From positions 45,126-77,571 of the forward strand of contig NZ_JAHRHK010000008.1 in NCBI RefSeq assembly GCF_021246465.1: a DNA stretch of 32,446 nt. The letters are read 5' to 3'. This document shows, one piece after another, positions 16,943 through 24,980 of this stretch (the first letter of the stretch is position 1; each line of letters begins with the position of its first letter). The stretch comes from Nocardioides sp. R-C-SC26. GTDB taxonomy: Bacteria; Actinomycetota; Actinomycetes; Propionibacteriales; Nocardioidaceae. The position numbers and the translations under genes were made by a program. The notes under the pieces were generated by a model, which saw only the letters and a list, made by a program, of their open reading frames with translations, searched no databases and was not told where the DNA came from.

Positions 16943-18042
16943 GGCGCCTCGCCACCCCCGTCGTCGGCGGGATCGCTCTCGCCCTGCTCGGGCTGCTCCC
17001 GGTGACCGCGAGCCCGTCGACGGCAGCGCCCGCCGCACCGACGAGCACGACGACGCCCGCGTCGGCGTCCCCTTCCGCCAAGGCCGCGCCGCGCAAGTGG
17101 GACACGCGCGTGTTCGCCCGCGTCCCCGCGCCGGGCTATCCCGCATACGTGCACGCCCACACCAACGGCCGCGTCTATGCGGGCAGCTACAAGGCCGGCA
17201 GCGCGCGCTCGAAGGTGTTCGAGTGGAGTGCCCGCGGCACGCTGCTGCGGTCGTGGACGGTGCCTGGCCAGCGCCTCGGGTCGGATCCCGGCGTCCAGGT
17301 CGCCAACCAGACCCGCGACGGTCGTCTGGTGCTGCTGGAGACCTCGCGGCGTGCGGTGATGACGCTCGACGTGCGCAGCGGGCGCTTCCGCACGATCGCG
17401 ACCTTCCCGTCCGGCGCCGTCCCCAACTACGCGACCTGGGGGCCGGACGGCGACCTCTACGTCACCGACTACCACCAGCCGATCATCTGGCGACTCGAGC
17501 ACGGATCCCGCACGCCGGAGCGCTGGTTCCGATCGGCGGCGCTGAACGGCACCGAGTTCGGCGCGACGGGCATCGCCTACCGGCCGGGCCGCGGCGACCT
17601 CGTGATCTCCCAGCAGGCCGTGCTCGACGGTTCGCAGCTGCCCGTCAACGGGGCGCTCTACAGCCTGCCGATCACGCCCTCGGGCAAGCCGGGTGCGATC
17701 CGCGAGCTGTGGCAGTCCCGGCCGCTCGACCTGCCCGACGGCTTCGGCATCGGCCGCTCGGGCAACATCTACGTCGCGACGGTCGGCACCAACCAGATCG
17801 TGGAGCTCACGGCGTCCGGCAAGGAGCTCGGCCGGTTCCCCGAACTGCCGCTGGCGGGTCAGACCGGAGCGGCCATCCCGTTCGACACCCCGTGCAGCGC
17901 GACCTTCCTCGGCACCACCGTGCTCGTGGCCAACCAGTCGGCGATCTTCGGGCAGGCCGGCAACCAGGCGATCCTCCAGGTCGAGGTCGGCGAGCGGGGA
18001 CGGCGTCCATTCCTTCCCCGCACGGCCACCTTCACGCGCTGA
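16939..18042 (+). CDS. Secreted SMP-30/NHL-type beta-propeller protein
   Basis: A 367-residue protein with a Sec signal (residues 1-32, LATPVVGGIALALLGLLPVTAS, then an Ala/Ser/Thr-rich stretch). The body shows propeller blades: YVHAHTNGRVYAGSYK, PNYATWGPDGDLYVTDYHQPIIWRL, TGIAYRPGRGDLVISQQ, LPDGFGIGRSGNIYVATVGTNQIVEL. This resembles SMP-30/gluconolactonase or strictosidine-synthase-like propellers, though calcium-ligand and catalytic positions cannot be confirmed. Translational coupling to the Tat-exported amine oxidase suggests the two act on one substrate or as partners outside the cell. Confidence 0.8.
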   Translation: MRRLATPVVGGIALALLGLLPVTASPSTAAPAAPTSTTTPASASPSAKAAPRKWDTRVFARVPAPGYPAYVHAHTNGRVYAGSYKAGSARSKVFEWSARGTLLRSWTVPGQRLGSDPGVQVANQTRDGRLVLLETSRRAVMTLDVRSGRFRTIATFPSGAVPNYATWGPDGDLYVTDYHQPIIWRLEHGSRTPERWFRSAALNGTEFGATGIAYRPGRGDLVISQQAVLDGSQLPVNGALYSLPITPSGKPGAIRELWQSRPLDLPDGFGIGRSGNIYVATVGTNQIVELTASGKELGRFPELPLAGQTGAAIPFDTPCSATFLGTTVLVANQSAIFGQAGNQAILQVEVGERGRRPFLPRTATFTR

Positions 18043-18048
18043 GGCGTC

Positions 18049-18162
18049 GACCCGTCTTGATCTAGAGACGGGTCAACGCCCGACCCGAGGTTGACCCGTC
18101 TCTAGATCAAGACGGGTCAACGCCCGACCCGAGGTTGACCCGTCTCTAGATCAAGACGGGTC
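18049..18162. repeat. Three tandem palindromes (44-bp period) in front of ung
   Basis: 26-bp palindromes at 18049-18074, 18093-18118 and 18137-18162 share arms GACCCGTCT/AGACGGGTC around an 8-nt centre. The first is the exact reverse complement of the second and third. In copies 2 and 3 the arms extend to 12 bp (GTTGACCCGTCT/AGACGGGTCAAC). The spacers AACGCCCGACCCGAGGTT are identical. The last copy ends 15 bp before the ung start and the first begins 6 bp after the propeller gene stop. They could be terminators, regulator sites or a mobile-repeat cluster. Confidence 0.9.
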
Positions 18163-18177
18163 AACGAGAATGGGGCC

Positions 18178-18906
18178 ATGAGCGCACTCGCGGGGTTGGT
18201 CGAGAAGGGTCTGATGGCGCCGGACTGGGCACAGGCGCTGGAACCGGTCGACGAGCAGATCGCCGCCCTCGGCGGGTTCCTGCGTGAGGAGACGGCGGCG
18301 GGCCGCCACTACCTGCCGGCCGGGGAGAACATCTTCCGCGCATTCCGCCGTCCGCTCGCCGACGTCAAGGTGCTCATCGTGGGCCAGGACCCATACCCAA
18401 CACCGGGGCACCCGATCGGCCTGAGCTTCGCCGTCGAGGACGACGTGTGGCCGCTGCCGCGCAGCCTGGTCAACATCTACCTCGAACTGCGCGACGACCT
18501 CGGCTTCACCCCGCCTCGACATGGCGACCTCTCGGGCTGGTCCGACCAGGGGGTGATGCTGCTCAACCGTGTGCTCACCGTGCAGCCCGGCGCTCCGGCG
18601 TCCCACCGACGCAAAGGATGGGAGCAGGTCACCGAGTGCGCGATCCGCGCCCTCGCCGCCCGAGCCGACGGCGGCCGCCCGCTCGCCGCGATCCTCTGGG
18701 GGCGCGACGCCCAGGCGCTCGAGCCGATACTGACGGGCATCGGATGCGTGACCTCGGCACATCCCTCCCCACTGTCGGCCTCGCGCGGCTTCTTCGGATC
18801 GCGCCCGTTCTCGCGCGTCAATGCCCTGCTCGCCGAGCGCGGCGTGCCTCCCGTCGACTGGACGGCGCTCGCGCCGGGCGACGCCTCGGCGGCGGGGGCG
18901 CGGTGA
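18178..18906 (+). CDS. ung: Uracil-DNA glycosylase, family 1
   Basis: Removes uracil from DNA to start base-excision repair. At 242 residues the length is normal. Motif A is [16 protein letters not shown] with the activating Asp71. The uracil-pocket Asn is in [10 protein letters not shown] (Asn130). The DNA-intercalation loop [18 protein letters not shown] carries His195. All key residues are intact. The ATG has no good ribosome site, and three hairpin-forming palindromes lie directly upstream, so translation may be leaderless or structure-controlled. A 27-bp repeat overlaps the 3' end. Confidence 0.97.
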   Translation: MSALAGLVEKGLMAPDWAQALEPVDEQIAALGGFLREETAAGRHYLPAGENIFRAFRRPLADVKVLIVGQDPYPTPGHPIGLSFAVEDDVWPLPRSLVNIYLELRDDLGFTPPRHGDLSGWSDQGVMLLNRVLTVQPGAPASHRRKGWEQVTECAIRALAARADGGRPLAAILWGRDAQALEPILTGIGCVTSAHPSPLSASRGFFGSRPFSRVNALLAERGVPPVDWTALAPGDASAAGAR

Positions 18907-18963
18907 CCTACGGAGGAAACGACCGCCCCTGACGCCGGGGCGCGGTGACCTACGAAGGAAACG
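18895..18963. repeat. 27-bp direct repeat at the end of ung
   Basis: GGGGCGCGGTGACCTACG is found at 18895-18912 and 18937-18954. Each is followed by GAGGAAACG or AAGGAAACG, so the 27-bp units differ at one base. The units are 42 bp apart. The first contains the ung stop codon. Confidence 0.8.
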
Positions 18964-19105
18964 GCGCCCGGCAAACCTCAGCACCTCACCGCCCTCGCAG
19001 CCCGAACCGCCGCAAACCCTCCGCGAGACACCGCCCGCCCCTCACCGGACGGCGCGCACGAGGCAGGAGCGGAATAGTCGCGATCGTGGCATAGTTAGTT
19101 GAATC

Positions 19106-19888
19106 ATGAACGACATGCTCGTCCGGATCCCGGCCCTCTACATCGGCCACGGCGCCCCGCCGCTGCTCGACGACCCGATCTGGTCCGGCGAGCTGGCGGC
19201 CTGGGCCCGCGACCTGCCGCACCCGCGGGCGATCCTGATCGTCAGCGCGCACTGGGAGTCCGCACCGGTGATGCTGACGGCGTCGGGCGCTCCGCTGGTC
19301 TACGACTTCGGCGGGTTCGACCCCAAGTACTTCCAGATGACGTACGCGACGCCCGACTCGACGTCGCTCGCGCGGCGGATCGCGGCGATGATGCCCGCGG
19401 GCGAGCCGGTGCATCAGCACACCTCACGCGGGCTCGACCACGGGGCCTGGGTGCCCCTGAAGATCATGTACCCCGACGCCGACATCCCCGTCGTCCAGAT
19501 GTCGCTGCCCACCAGCGATCCGGTACGCCTGCTCGCGCTGGGCGAGCGGCTGCGACCACTGCGCGACGAGGGCGTGCTCATCGTCGGCTCGGGCTTCCTC
19601 ACCCACGGCCTGCCGTTCCTGCGCGACTGGAGCATCGACGCGGCCGCGCCCGGCTGGTCCAGCGACTTCGACGCCTGGGCCGCCGAGGCTCTGGCCCGAG
19701 GGGACGTCGACGCACTCGCCGACTTCCGACACCAGGCCCCGGGCCTGCCGTATGCCCACCCGACGGTGGAGCACCTCACGCCGCTCTTCGTCACCCTCGG
19801 CGCGGCGAGCGACCCGACGTCGCCGGGCGAGCAGCGCATCGACGGCTTCTGGATGGGTCTCTCGAAGCGGTCGCTCCAGGTCGCCTGA
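19106..19888 (+). CDS. DODA-type (LigB-family) extradiol dioxygenase
   Basis: A 260-residue member of the 4,5-DOPA-dioxygenase/YgiD group. Family blocks: ALYIGHGAPP (His15), AILIVSAHWES (His49), SRGLDHGAWVPLKIMYPDADIPVVQ, VGSGFLTHGLPF and HPTVEHLTPLF. These histidines supply the non-haem metal site. Such enzymes cleave catechol-type rings or act on small aromatic quinones; the physiological substrate here is not known. It is a single gene; the 5' region is AT-richer (CATAGTTAGTTGAATC) and holds the likely -10 box close to the start, suggesting a very short or absent leader. A hairpin follows the stop. Confidence 0.9.
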   Translation: MNDMLVRIPALYIGHGAPPLLDDPIWSGELAAWARDLPHPRAILIVSAHWESAPVMLTASGAPLVYDFGGFDPKYFQMTYATPDSTSLARRIAAMMPAGEPVHQHTSRGLDHGAWVPLKIMYPDADIPVVQMSLPTSDPVRLLALGERLRPLRDEGVLIVGSGFLTHGLPFLRDWSIDAAAPGWSSDFDAWAAEALARGDVDALADFRHQAPGLPYAHPTVEHLTPLFVTLGAASDPTSPGEQRIDGFWMGLSKRSLQVA

Positions 19889-19893
19889 TCCGC

Positions 19894-19928
19894 GGTATCG
19901 GTGGAAGTTCGGTAGTTCCACGGATACC
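19894..19928 (+). terminator. Hairpin after the dioxygenase gene
   Basis: Arms GGTATCGGTGGAA (19894-19906) and TTCCACGGATACC (19916-19928) pair over 13 positions with one G-G mismatch and a 9-nt loop. It starts 5 bp after the stop codon and lies 32 bp before the next start. It is a likely terminator without a U-tract; an operator for the downstream gene is the alternative. Confidence 0.55.
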
Positions 19929-19960
19929 GGCGACCACCTCTCTCCCCCACGCTGGGTCGG

Positions 19961-22900
19961 GTGGTCCGCTCTGTCTCGACGCGCCGTCCGTCCGCCCGCT
20001 CGCTCCTGTCGACGTCGCCCCTGACGGCGCCCGCCCTGCTGCTGGTCGCAGCGCTGATCGCCACGACGGCGAGCGTGGTCGCGCCGGCCTCGATCACACC
20101 GTCGGCGACAGCGGCGGCGGCGCCCGGCGGCGGTGCCGGGCGCGAGGAGATCGTGCTCTTCGAACTCGACGGCACCCGGTTCAATCTGATCGCGGTAGCC
20201 CCCGACGGCAGCGGCCGACGCGACATCGCGCTGCCCGGGCGCTTCAACGACGCCCTGATCGACGGCAAGCTCATCGGGGCTCGTCCGCTGACCCACGATC
20301 GGTGGCTGCTCTCCACCCTGGAGACCACCAACTTCCTCGAGACCCGGATCGACGTCGTCGATCTCGTCTCGGGCAGCAGTCGCCTGGTCGCCGAGAACAC
20401 CTGCGGCGGGGCGTCCTTCACCAGCGCGGACGGTGAACAGGTCAGCTACCTGGCCGCCGCTAGCGGCCCCGACGACCGTCCCCGGTGCCGGCCCGCGGTC
20501 CGTGACGTCGACGGAGGTCCCGCACGAGTGGCGCCGGAGCTCCCCGGCTTCGTCGCGAGCCAGGGCGTCGCCATCGACCCTGAGGGCGACACCGTGTACT
20601 ACCAGGCGACCTTCGCCGACGAGGCCCAGCCGGTCTTCGGGCTGACCGGCCTGGTGCGCTGGGATCCGGCGACCGACGAGCAGGTGCTGGTCGACATGTC
20701 CACCGACCGCCGCACCGAGACCGTCGGCGACCGCTCGACCTCGACGATGACGCTGGTCTCCCTGCTGGGTGTGCACGCCGACGGCTCGCTGCTGATGAGC
20801 GAGCACACCCAGACGACGATCCACCAGGCCGACACCCCCACGATCAACCGGTCGGTGACCGACGTCGTCGCGATCGGAGACGACGGCGTGAGGCGGGTGC
20901 TGGAGCAGCGCAGCCAGGACGACCTGAACCCGCCCTTCCAGGCGATGTTCCCCTCACCCGACGGCTCCAGCATGCTCACCACCTTCACCGCCTCCTCGAC
21001 GCTGCTCCCCGCAACCCCCTACGTCAACGACCGCGACCTGACCGGCGAGTGGACTGCCGTCCCCGGGCTGGGGCAGTCCTTCGTGATGGGGTGGGTCCCG
21101 CCGGACGACGAGACACCGCCGGTGATCTTCCTGCCGGGCGTGCTCGGCTCGGAGATCTGGTGCGATCGCGACGCCGCGCAGCCGGTGTGGCCGTCGTTCC
21201 CCGTGATCCGCGAGCTGATGCAGCTGGAGGCTGACGGCGCCACGACGACGAACCCGTTGTGCGCCAACTCGGGGGCCGTGGACGCACGCTACGACGACGA
21301 CCACCGTCTGGTCCCGTTCGCGTCAGGGGTGGCGGAGTCGCTGTTCGGCACCGACATCTACGGCGAGGGGCTCCGGCTCCTGGCCGAGGCGGTCGGCCCG
21401 GAGAACTTCTACGCCTTCGGCTGGGACTGGCGCAAGGACACCGCGTTCTCCGTGGCCCGGCTCGACGATCTGGTGGATCAGGTGCTCGAGGAGACCGACG
21501 CCGACCAGGTGCAGCTCGTGGCGCACTCCTACGGGGGTCTGCTGGCCATGGACTACGCCAGCGACCCGGCACGTCGCGACAAGCTCGCTCGCGTCACGAC
21601 GGTGGGGACGCCCTATCGAGGATCGGCGAAGGCACCCTTCAGCCTCCTGATCGGCTCGGAGTCGGCGTTCGACATCATGAAGAAGGGCTCGATCGAGTTC
21701 CTCTTCGCCGGCCGTTCGCGGCTGCAGGAGTTCGCCACGACCCTGCGCGGCATGTTCAACCTCTGGCCCTCGCCGGGCTACGGACCCTTCCTGCGCGTGG
21801 ACGGGCGAGGCACCGACCCGCTCGACACCGACGCGACGGCCGCGTTGATCGAGGAGGTCGGCGGCGCCTCGGCACTGTGGCGCTCGGCCCAGGCCAAGCA
21901 CGCGACCCTGTGGGACCAGCTCGACACCGGCGACCTGCCCTGGCACATCGTCGTCTCCGGCGGGGTGCCGACCATCGACACCGTGCACATGAACCCCGGC
22001 GGCGACGAGGACCCCACCGCCTTCGGCATCACGCTCTCCTCCGGCGACCGCACCGTCCCGCTGCGCTCCCAGACGCTCGGCGCGGCGGGGGGTCTCTCGC
22101 CTCTTCAGGTCAGCGCGATCCCGGGGGCGCACACCGCCGTCGGGGCCAGCGAGCTGTGCGCCGCACCGCACTCGGAGCAGATGGCGAACCCCGAGCTCTA
22201 CGAGCTGATCACACCGTGGCTGGTCGACGGCGAGCGCCCCGCGCCGGGACGCGCCTGCCGGGCCCAGCGGCGTCTGGTGCTGGAGGTGATCGACGCCGCC
22301 GACCTCCCCGACCCGAGGCCGGCCGCTCCCCGGACGGCGTCACCGCGCACGGCGGCCGGTCAGGCCACGGGCCCTCTGACCCTGGCCCAGGCACTCGACG
22401 CGGGCGTGGTCGACGTCGAACTGCTCGGTCGCCAGCAGCTGATCCTGCTCGACCCCGAGGAACCGGTGACGCTGCGCCTCACGCCGGCCCAGAGCCGCAC
22501 GATGCGGGTGAGCGGTTCGATCGTCGACGGCGCCGCCCAGACGCCCCTGGTGCAGGAGACGTCGTCGGCCGGCGAGGACGACATCGAGCTCGACGCCGCC
22601 GGCGTCGTGGAGATCACCGACGCGGAGACCGGTGCCGTGCTCGGCACCAGCTCCCCGCCCTCGGAGCCGACGGAGACGCCGACCGCGACCCCGACGGCGC
22701 CGGTGTTCCCCACGCCGACCGCGACCCCGACGGTGCCGGTGACCCCGACGCCGACCGCGACCCCGACTCCCGCGCCGACGCCGACGCCGACGCCGACGCC
22801 CACAAGCACTCCCACCAGCGAACCGGATCCGGTGACACCGAGCCTCACCCCCGTCGTCCGGGTCGCGGGCAGCTCTCCACGGCGCGGTGTCGTGCGCCTG

Positions 22901-23131
22901 GCGATCGAGGTGCGCGCCCAGGACGTGACGGCGGCCGCCCGGCTGGGCCGGGTGATGGTCTGGCGCGGCCGACGTCTGGTCGGCACCGCAGCCGTACGCG
23001 ACGGCGTCGCCGGTCTCGTGCTGCGTGGCCAGCCCGCCGGACGACGTCGCTACACGGTGCTGTTCTTGGGCAACGACACCCTCACGCCCGCTGTCCGGCG
23101 CGTGTGGCTGCGCGTCGCGGGTCGCGGCTGA
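19961..23131 (+). CDS. Secreted multidomain LCAT-like acyltransferase/lipase
   Basis: 1056 residues from a GTG start. A basic head and hydrophobic stretch (about 21-50) form a signal peptide or anchor. Residues about 62-370 look like a propeller or TolB-like domain (EEIVLFELDGTRFNLIAVAPDGSGRRDI). An LCAT/PDAT-type alpha/beta-hydrolase starts near 387 with PPVIFLPGVLGSEIW, then FYAFGWDWRKD, and the nucleophile motif AHSYGG with Ser523, then TVGTPYRGS. A Pro/Thr repeat linker (about 900-955) leads to a C-terminal beta-rich, Ig-like domain (960-1056). LCAT relatives transfer acyl chains from phospholipid to alcohols or hydrolyse them. An external lipid or steroid substrate is inferred. The linker and Ig-like end suggest surface binding. 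Confidence 0.85.
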   Translation: MVRSVSTRRPSARSLLSTSPLTAPALLLVAALIATTASVVAPASITPSATAAAAPGGGAGREEIVLFELDGTRFNLIAVAPDGSGRRDIALPGRFNDALIDGKLIGARPLTHDRWLLSTLETTNFLETRIDVVDLVSGSSRLVAENTCGGASFTSADGEQVSYLAAASGPDDRPRCRPAVRDVDGGPARVAPELPGFVASQGVAIDPEGDTVYYQATFADEAQPVFGLTGLVRWDPATDEQVLVDMSTDRRTETVGDRSTSTMTLVSLLGVHADGSLLMSEHTQTTIHQADTPTINRSVTDVVAIGDDGVRRVLEQRSQDDLNPPFQAMFPSPDGSSMLTTFTASSTLLPATPYVNDRDLTGEWTAVPGLGQSFVMGWVPPDDETPPVIFLPGVLGSEIWCDRDAAQPVWPSFPVIRELMQLEADGATTTNPLCANSGAVDARYDDDHRLVPFASGVAESLFGTDIYGEGLRLLAEAVGPENFYAFGWDWRKDTAFSVARLDDLVDQVLEETDADQVQLVAHSYGGLLAMDYASDPARRDKLARVTTVGTPYRGSAKAPFSLLIGSESAFDIMKKGSIEFLFAGRSRLQEFATTLRGMFNLWPSPGYGPFLRVDGRGTDPLDTDATAALIEEVGGASALWRSAQAKHATLWDQLDTGDLPWHIVVSGGVPTIDTVHMNPGGDEDPTAFGITLSSGDRTVPLRSQTLGAAGGLSPLQVSAIPGAHTAVGASELCAAPHSEQMANPELYELITPWLVDGERPAPGRACRAQRRLVLEVIDAADLPDPRPAAPRTASPRTAAGQATGPLTLAQALDAGVVDVELLGRQQLILLDPEEPVTLRLTPAQSRTMRVSGSIVDGAAQTPLVQETSSAGEDDIELDAAGVVEITDAETGAVLGTSSPPSEPTETPTATPTAPVFPTPTATPTVPVTPTPTATPTPAPTPTPTPTPTSTPTSEPDPVTPSLTPVVRVAGSSPRRGVVRLAIEVRAQDVTAAARLGRVMVWRGRRLVGTAAVRDGVAGLVLRGQPAGRRRYTVLFLGNDTLTPAVRRVWLRVAGRG

Positions 23132-23263
23132 CCGCACGACGCCGCCGCGATCCGTGGCGGTGGGTCTGGAACGGTCCTCGCGCGACGAACCGTCTCCCCC
23201 TCACCGCTCCCCCGACGGCCGCGTGGCGCGGACGGACGGACCGCGGCGAGTCGGAACGAGGGC

Positions 23264-23286
23264 GGGGGGGGGGGGGCCCCCCGGGG
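23264..23286. other. Poly-G/poly-C tract in a gene-free stretch
   Basis: G13 (23264-23276) is followed by C6 and G4. It lies in the 241-bp gap between convergent genes (23132-23372), where I see no gene. Such runs are out of character for the window and resemble those near 14698 and 31003; assembly quality is doubtful here. Confidence 0.7.
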
Positions 23287-23308
23287 ACCGCGCCGGCGCG
23301 GATCCCCT

Positions 23309-23345
23309 ACGCCGGGTCGGCACCCGTCAGGTGCCGACCCGGCGT
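23309..23345. terminator. Bidirectional terminator hairpin
   Basis: Perfect 16-bp arms, ACGCCGGGTCGGCACC (23309-23324) and GGTGCCGACCCGGCGT (23330-23345), with loop CGTCA. It sits between convergent genes, 28 bp after the aldehyde dehydrogenase stop on the minus strand. No U-tract is visible on either side. Confidence 0.8.
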
Positions 23346-23372
23346 CGGTGCCGTGCGAGGGAGTGCGGCCGG

Positions 23373-24977
23373 TCAGCGGATACGGAGCTTGCGCATCATC
23401 CGCATGCTGGTGAGCATGCCGGAGACGTACTTGTCGTAGTCCTGCCCGGGCTTGGCGCCCATCACCTGCTTCTTGAGCACCGCGACCTGCTTGACGTCGG
23501 TGTACTTCAACAGGCCCTGATCACCGTGGCGGGCGCCGACACCGGACTGCTTCACGCCTCCGGACGGCGTTCCCTTGCTGGCGAACGCCGTTGCCACGGC
23601 GTCGTTGACGTTGATGTTGCCCGAGTCGATCTGGCGGGCGACGGCGGTCGCAGCGCCCAGGTCGCGGCCCCACACCGAGGCATTGAGCCCGTAGTCGGTG
23701 TCGTTGGCGAGCGCGATCGCCTCCTCGACGGTGTCGTAGGCGAAGAGCGAGACGACGGGCCCGAAGGTCTCCAGCGTCGCGTGCACCATGTCGGGAGTGA
23801 CGCCCTCCAGGATGGTCGGCTCGAAGAACGCCGGCCCGATGTCGGGGCGACGGCGTCCGCCGGTGAGCACCGTGGCGCCCTTGTCGACCGCATCCTGCAC
23901 GTGGGAGGCGACCCGCTCCATGTGGTCGACCGAGACCAGCGAACCGACCTCGGGGCCGAAGTCGTAGGAGGCACGCAGGTCCAGTGCCTCGGTGGCCGCG
24001 ACGAACTTGGCCTTGAACTCCTCATAGCGCGAGCGGGGCAGGTACATCCGCTCGATGTGCATGCAGATCTGGCCGGTGTTGCCGAAGGCCGCGAACAGAG
24101 CGCCGGTGACGACCTCGTCGAAGTCGGCGTCCTCCAGCACGATCATCGGGTTCTTGCCGCCGAGCTCGAGGCACGCGCCGATCAGGTTCGCGCCGGCGCG
24201 CTCGCCGATCACCCGACCGGTCGCGGTGGAGCCGGTGAACATCACGTAGTTCGCATTGTCGATCAGGGTCGGACCGACGTCGGGCCCCTCACCGCACACG
24301 ACCTGGAACAGCCCTCGGGGCAGGCCCGCACGCTCGAGCAGCTCGATGCCCCACAGCGGCGAGAGCGCCGTCTTGTTGTCGGGCTTCAGCACGATCGCGT
24401 TGCCGGCCATCAGCGCCGAGATCGAGTCGGAGATGCCGGTGGCGAATGGGAAGTTCCACGGCGCGATGATGCCGACGACGCCCTTGGGCACTCGGATCTC
24501 GGTCGAGGTGGAGAGCATCGGGATCGGGCCGCCGCGGGTGGTCGGACGCAGCAGCTTGGCCGCCCGCTTGAGGTAGTGGCTCATCACCATCGGCGGGTCG
24601 CAGGTCTCCTCGATCGCCATCCGCCGGTTCTTGCCGCTCTCGACCTGGATCAGGTCAGCGGTGGTGTGGGCGTTGTCGAGGAACAGCGTGTGCGCGCGCT
24701 TGAAGACGGCGAGCCGCTCGGCGACCGGCGTGGCAGCCCAGGCGACCTGCGCGCGACGAGCCTCCTCGAAGGCGCGCTCGATGTCGGCCTCGGTCGACTG
24801 CGGGAGCTCGACCAGCGTCTGCCCGGTGTAGACCTCGGTGAGCGCCCAGGGCGCGCGGCTGCCGTCGGAGGCGACCCGCGCGACCAGTCGCTTGAGCAGG
24901 TCGTCGGTGACAGACGCCGGGCGGGCCAGCCCGCCGTCGACGGCAGCGGATCCGGTGGCGGATGCGGTGGCGGTCAC
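23373..24977 (-). CDS. NAD(P)-dependent aldehyde dehydrogenase (succinic-semialdehyde type)
   Basis: A 534-residue ALDH-superfamily enzyme from a GTG start. IIAPWNFPFATGISDSISALMAGNAIVLKPD is the cofactor cleft; LELGGKNP carries the general base Glu271; GNTGQICMH carries the nucleophile Cys305. SGGVKQSGVGARHGDQGLLKYTDVKQV and a basic C-terminal tail follow. The closest resemblance is to the GabD2-like succinic-semialdehyde group, but long-chain or aromatic aldehydes are equally possible. The start lies 3 bp after the GMC oxidoreductase stop, so the pair probably oxidises an alcohol to an aldehyde and then an acid. Control is likely from the KstR-like site ahead of the GMC gene. Confidence 0.93.
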   Translation of the reverse strand: MTATASATGSAAVDGGLARPASVTDDLLKRLVARVASDGSRAPWALTEVYTGQTLVELPQSTEADIERAFEEARRAQVAWAATPVAERLAVFKRAHTLFLDNAHTTADLIQVESGKNRRMAIEETCDPPMVMSHYLKRAAKLLRPTTRGGPIPMLSTSTEIRVPKGVVGIIAPWNFPFATGISDSISALMAGNAIVLKPDNKTALSPLWGIELLERAGLPRGLFQVVCGEGPDVGPTLIDNANYVMFTGSTATGRVIGERAGANLIGACLELGGKNPMIVLEDADFDEVVTGALFAAFGNTGQICMHIERMYLPRSRYEEFKAKFVAATEALDLRASYDFGPEVGSLVSVDHMERVASHVQDAVDKGATVLTGGRRRPDIGPAFFEPTILEGVTPDMVHATLETFGPVVSLFAYDTVEEAIALANDTDYGLNASVWGRDLGAATAVARQIDSGNINVNDAVATAFASKGTPSGGVKQSGVGARHGDQGLLKYTDVKQVAVLKKQVMGAKPGQDYDKYVSGMLTSMRMMRKLRIR

Positions 24978-24980
24978 GAC

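Noticed and set aside
18049..18162. A small CRISPR array
   Set aside because: Repeats are palindromes, the 18-bp spacers are identical and no cas genes are near; a CRISPR array would have distinct spacers of about 30 bp or more.
20433..23439. Other-frame plus-strand open frames over the LCAT-like gene (for example 21259-23439)
   Set aside because: They translate to Arg/Gly-rich sequence without domains and are frame shadows of the LCAT-like gene.
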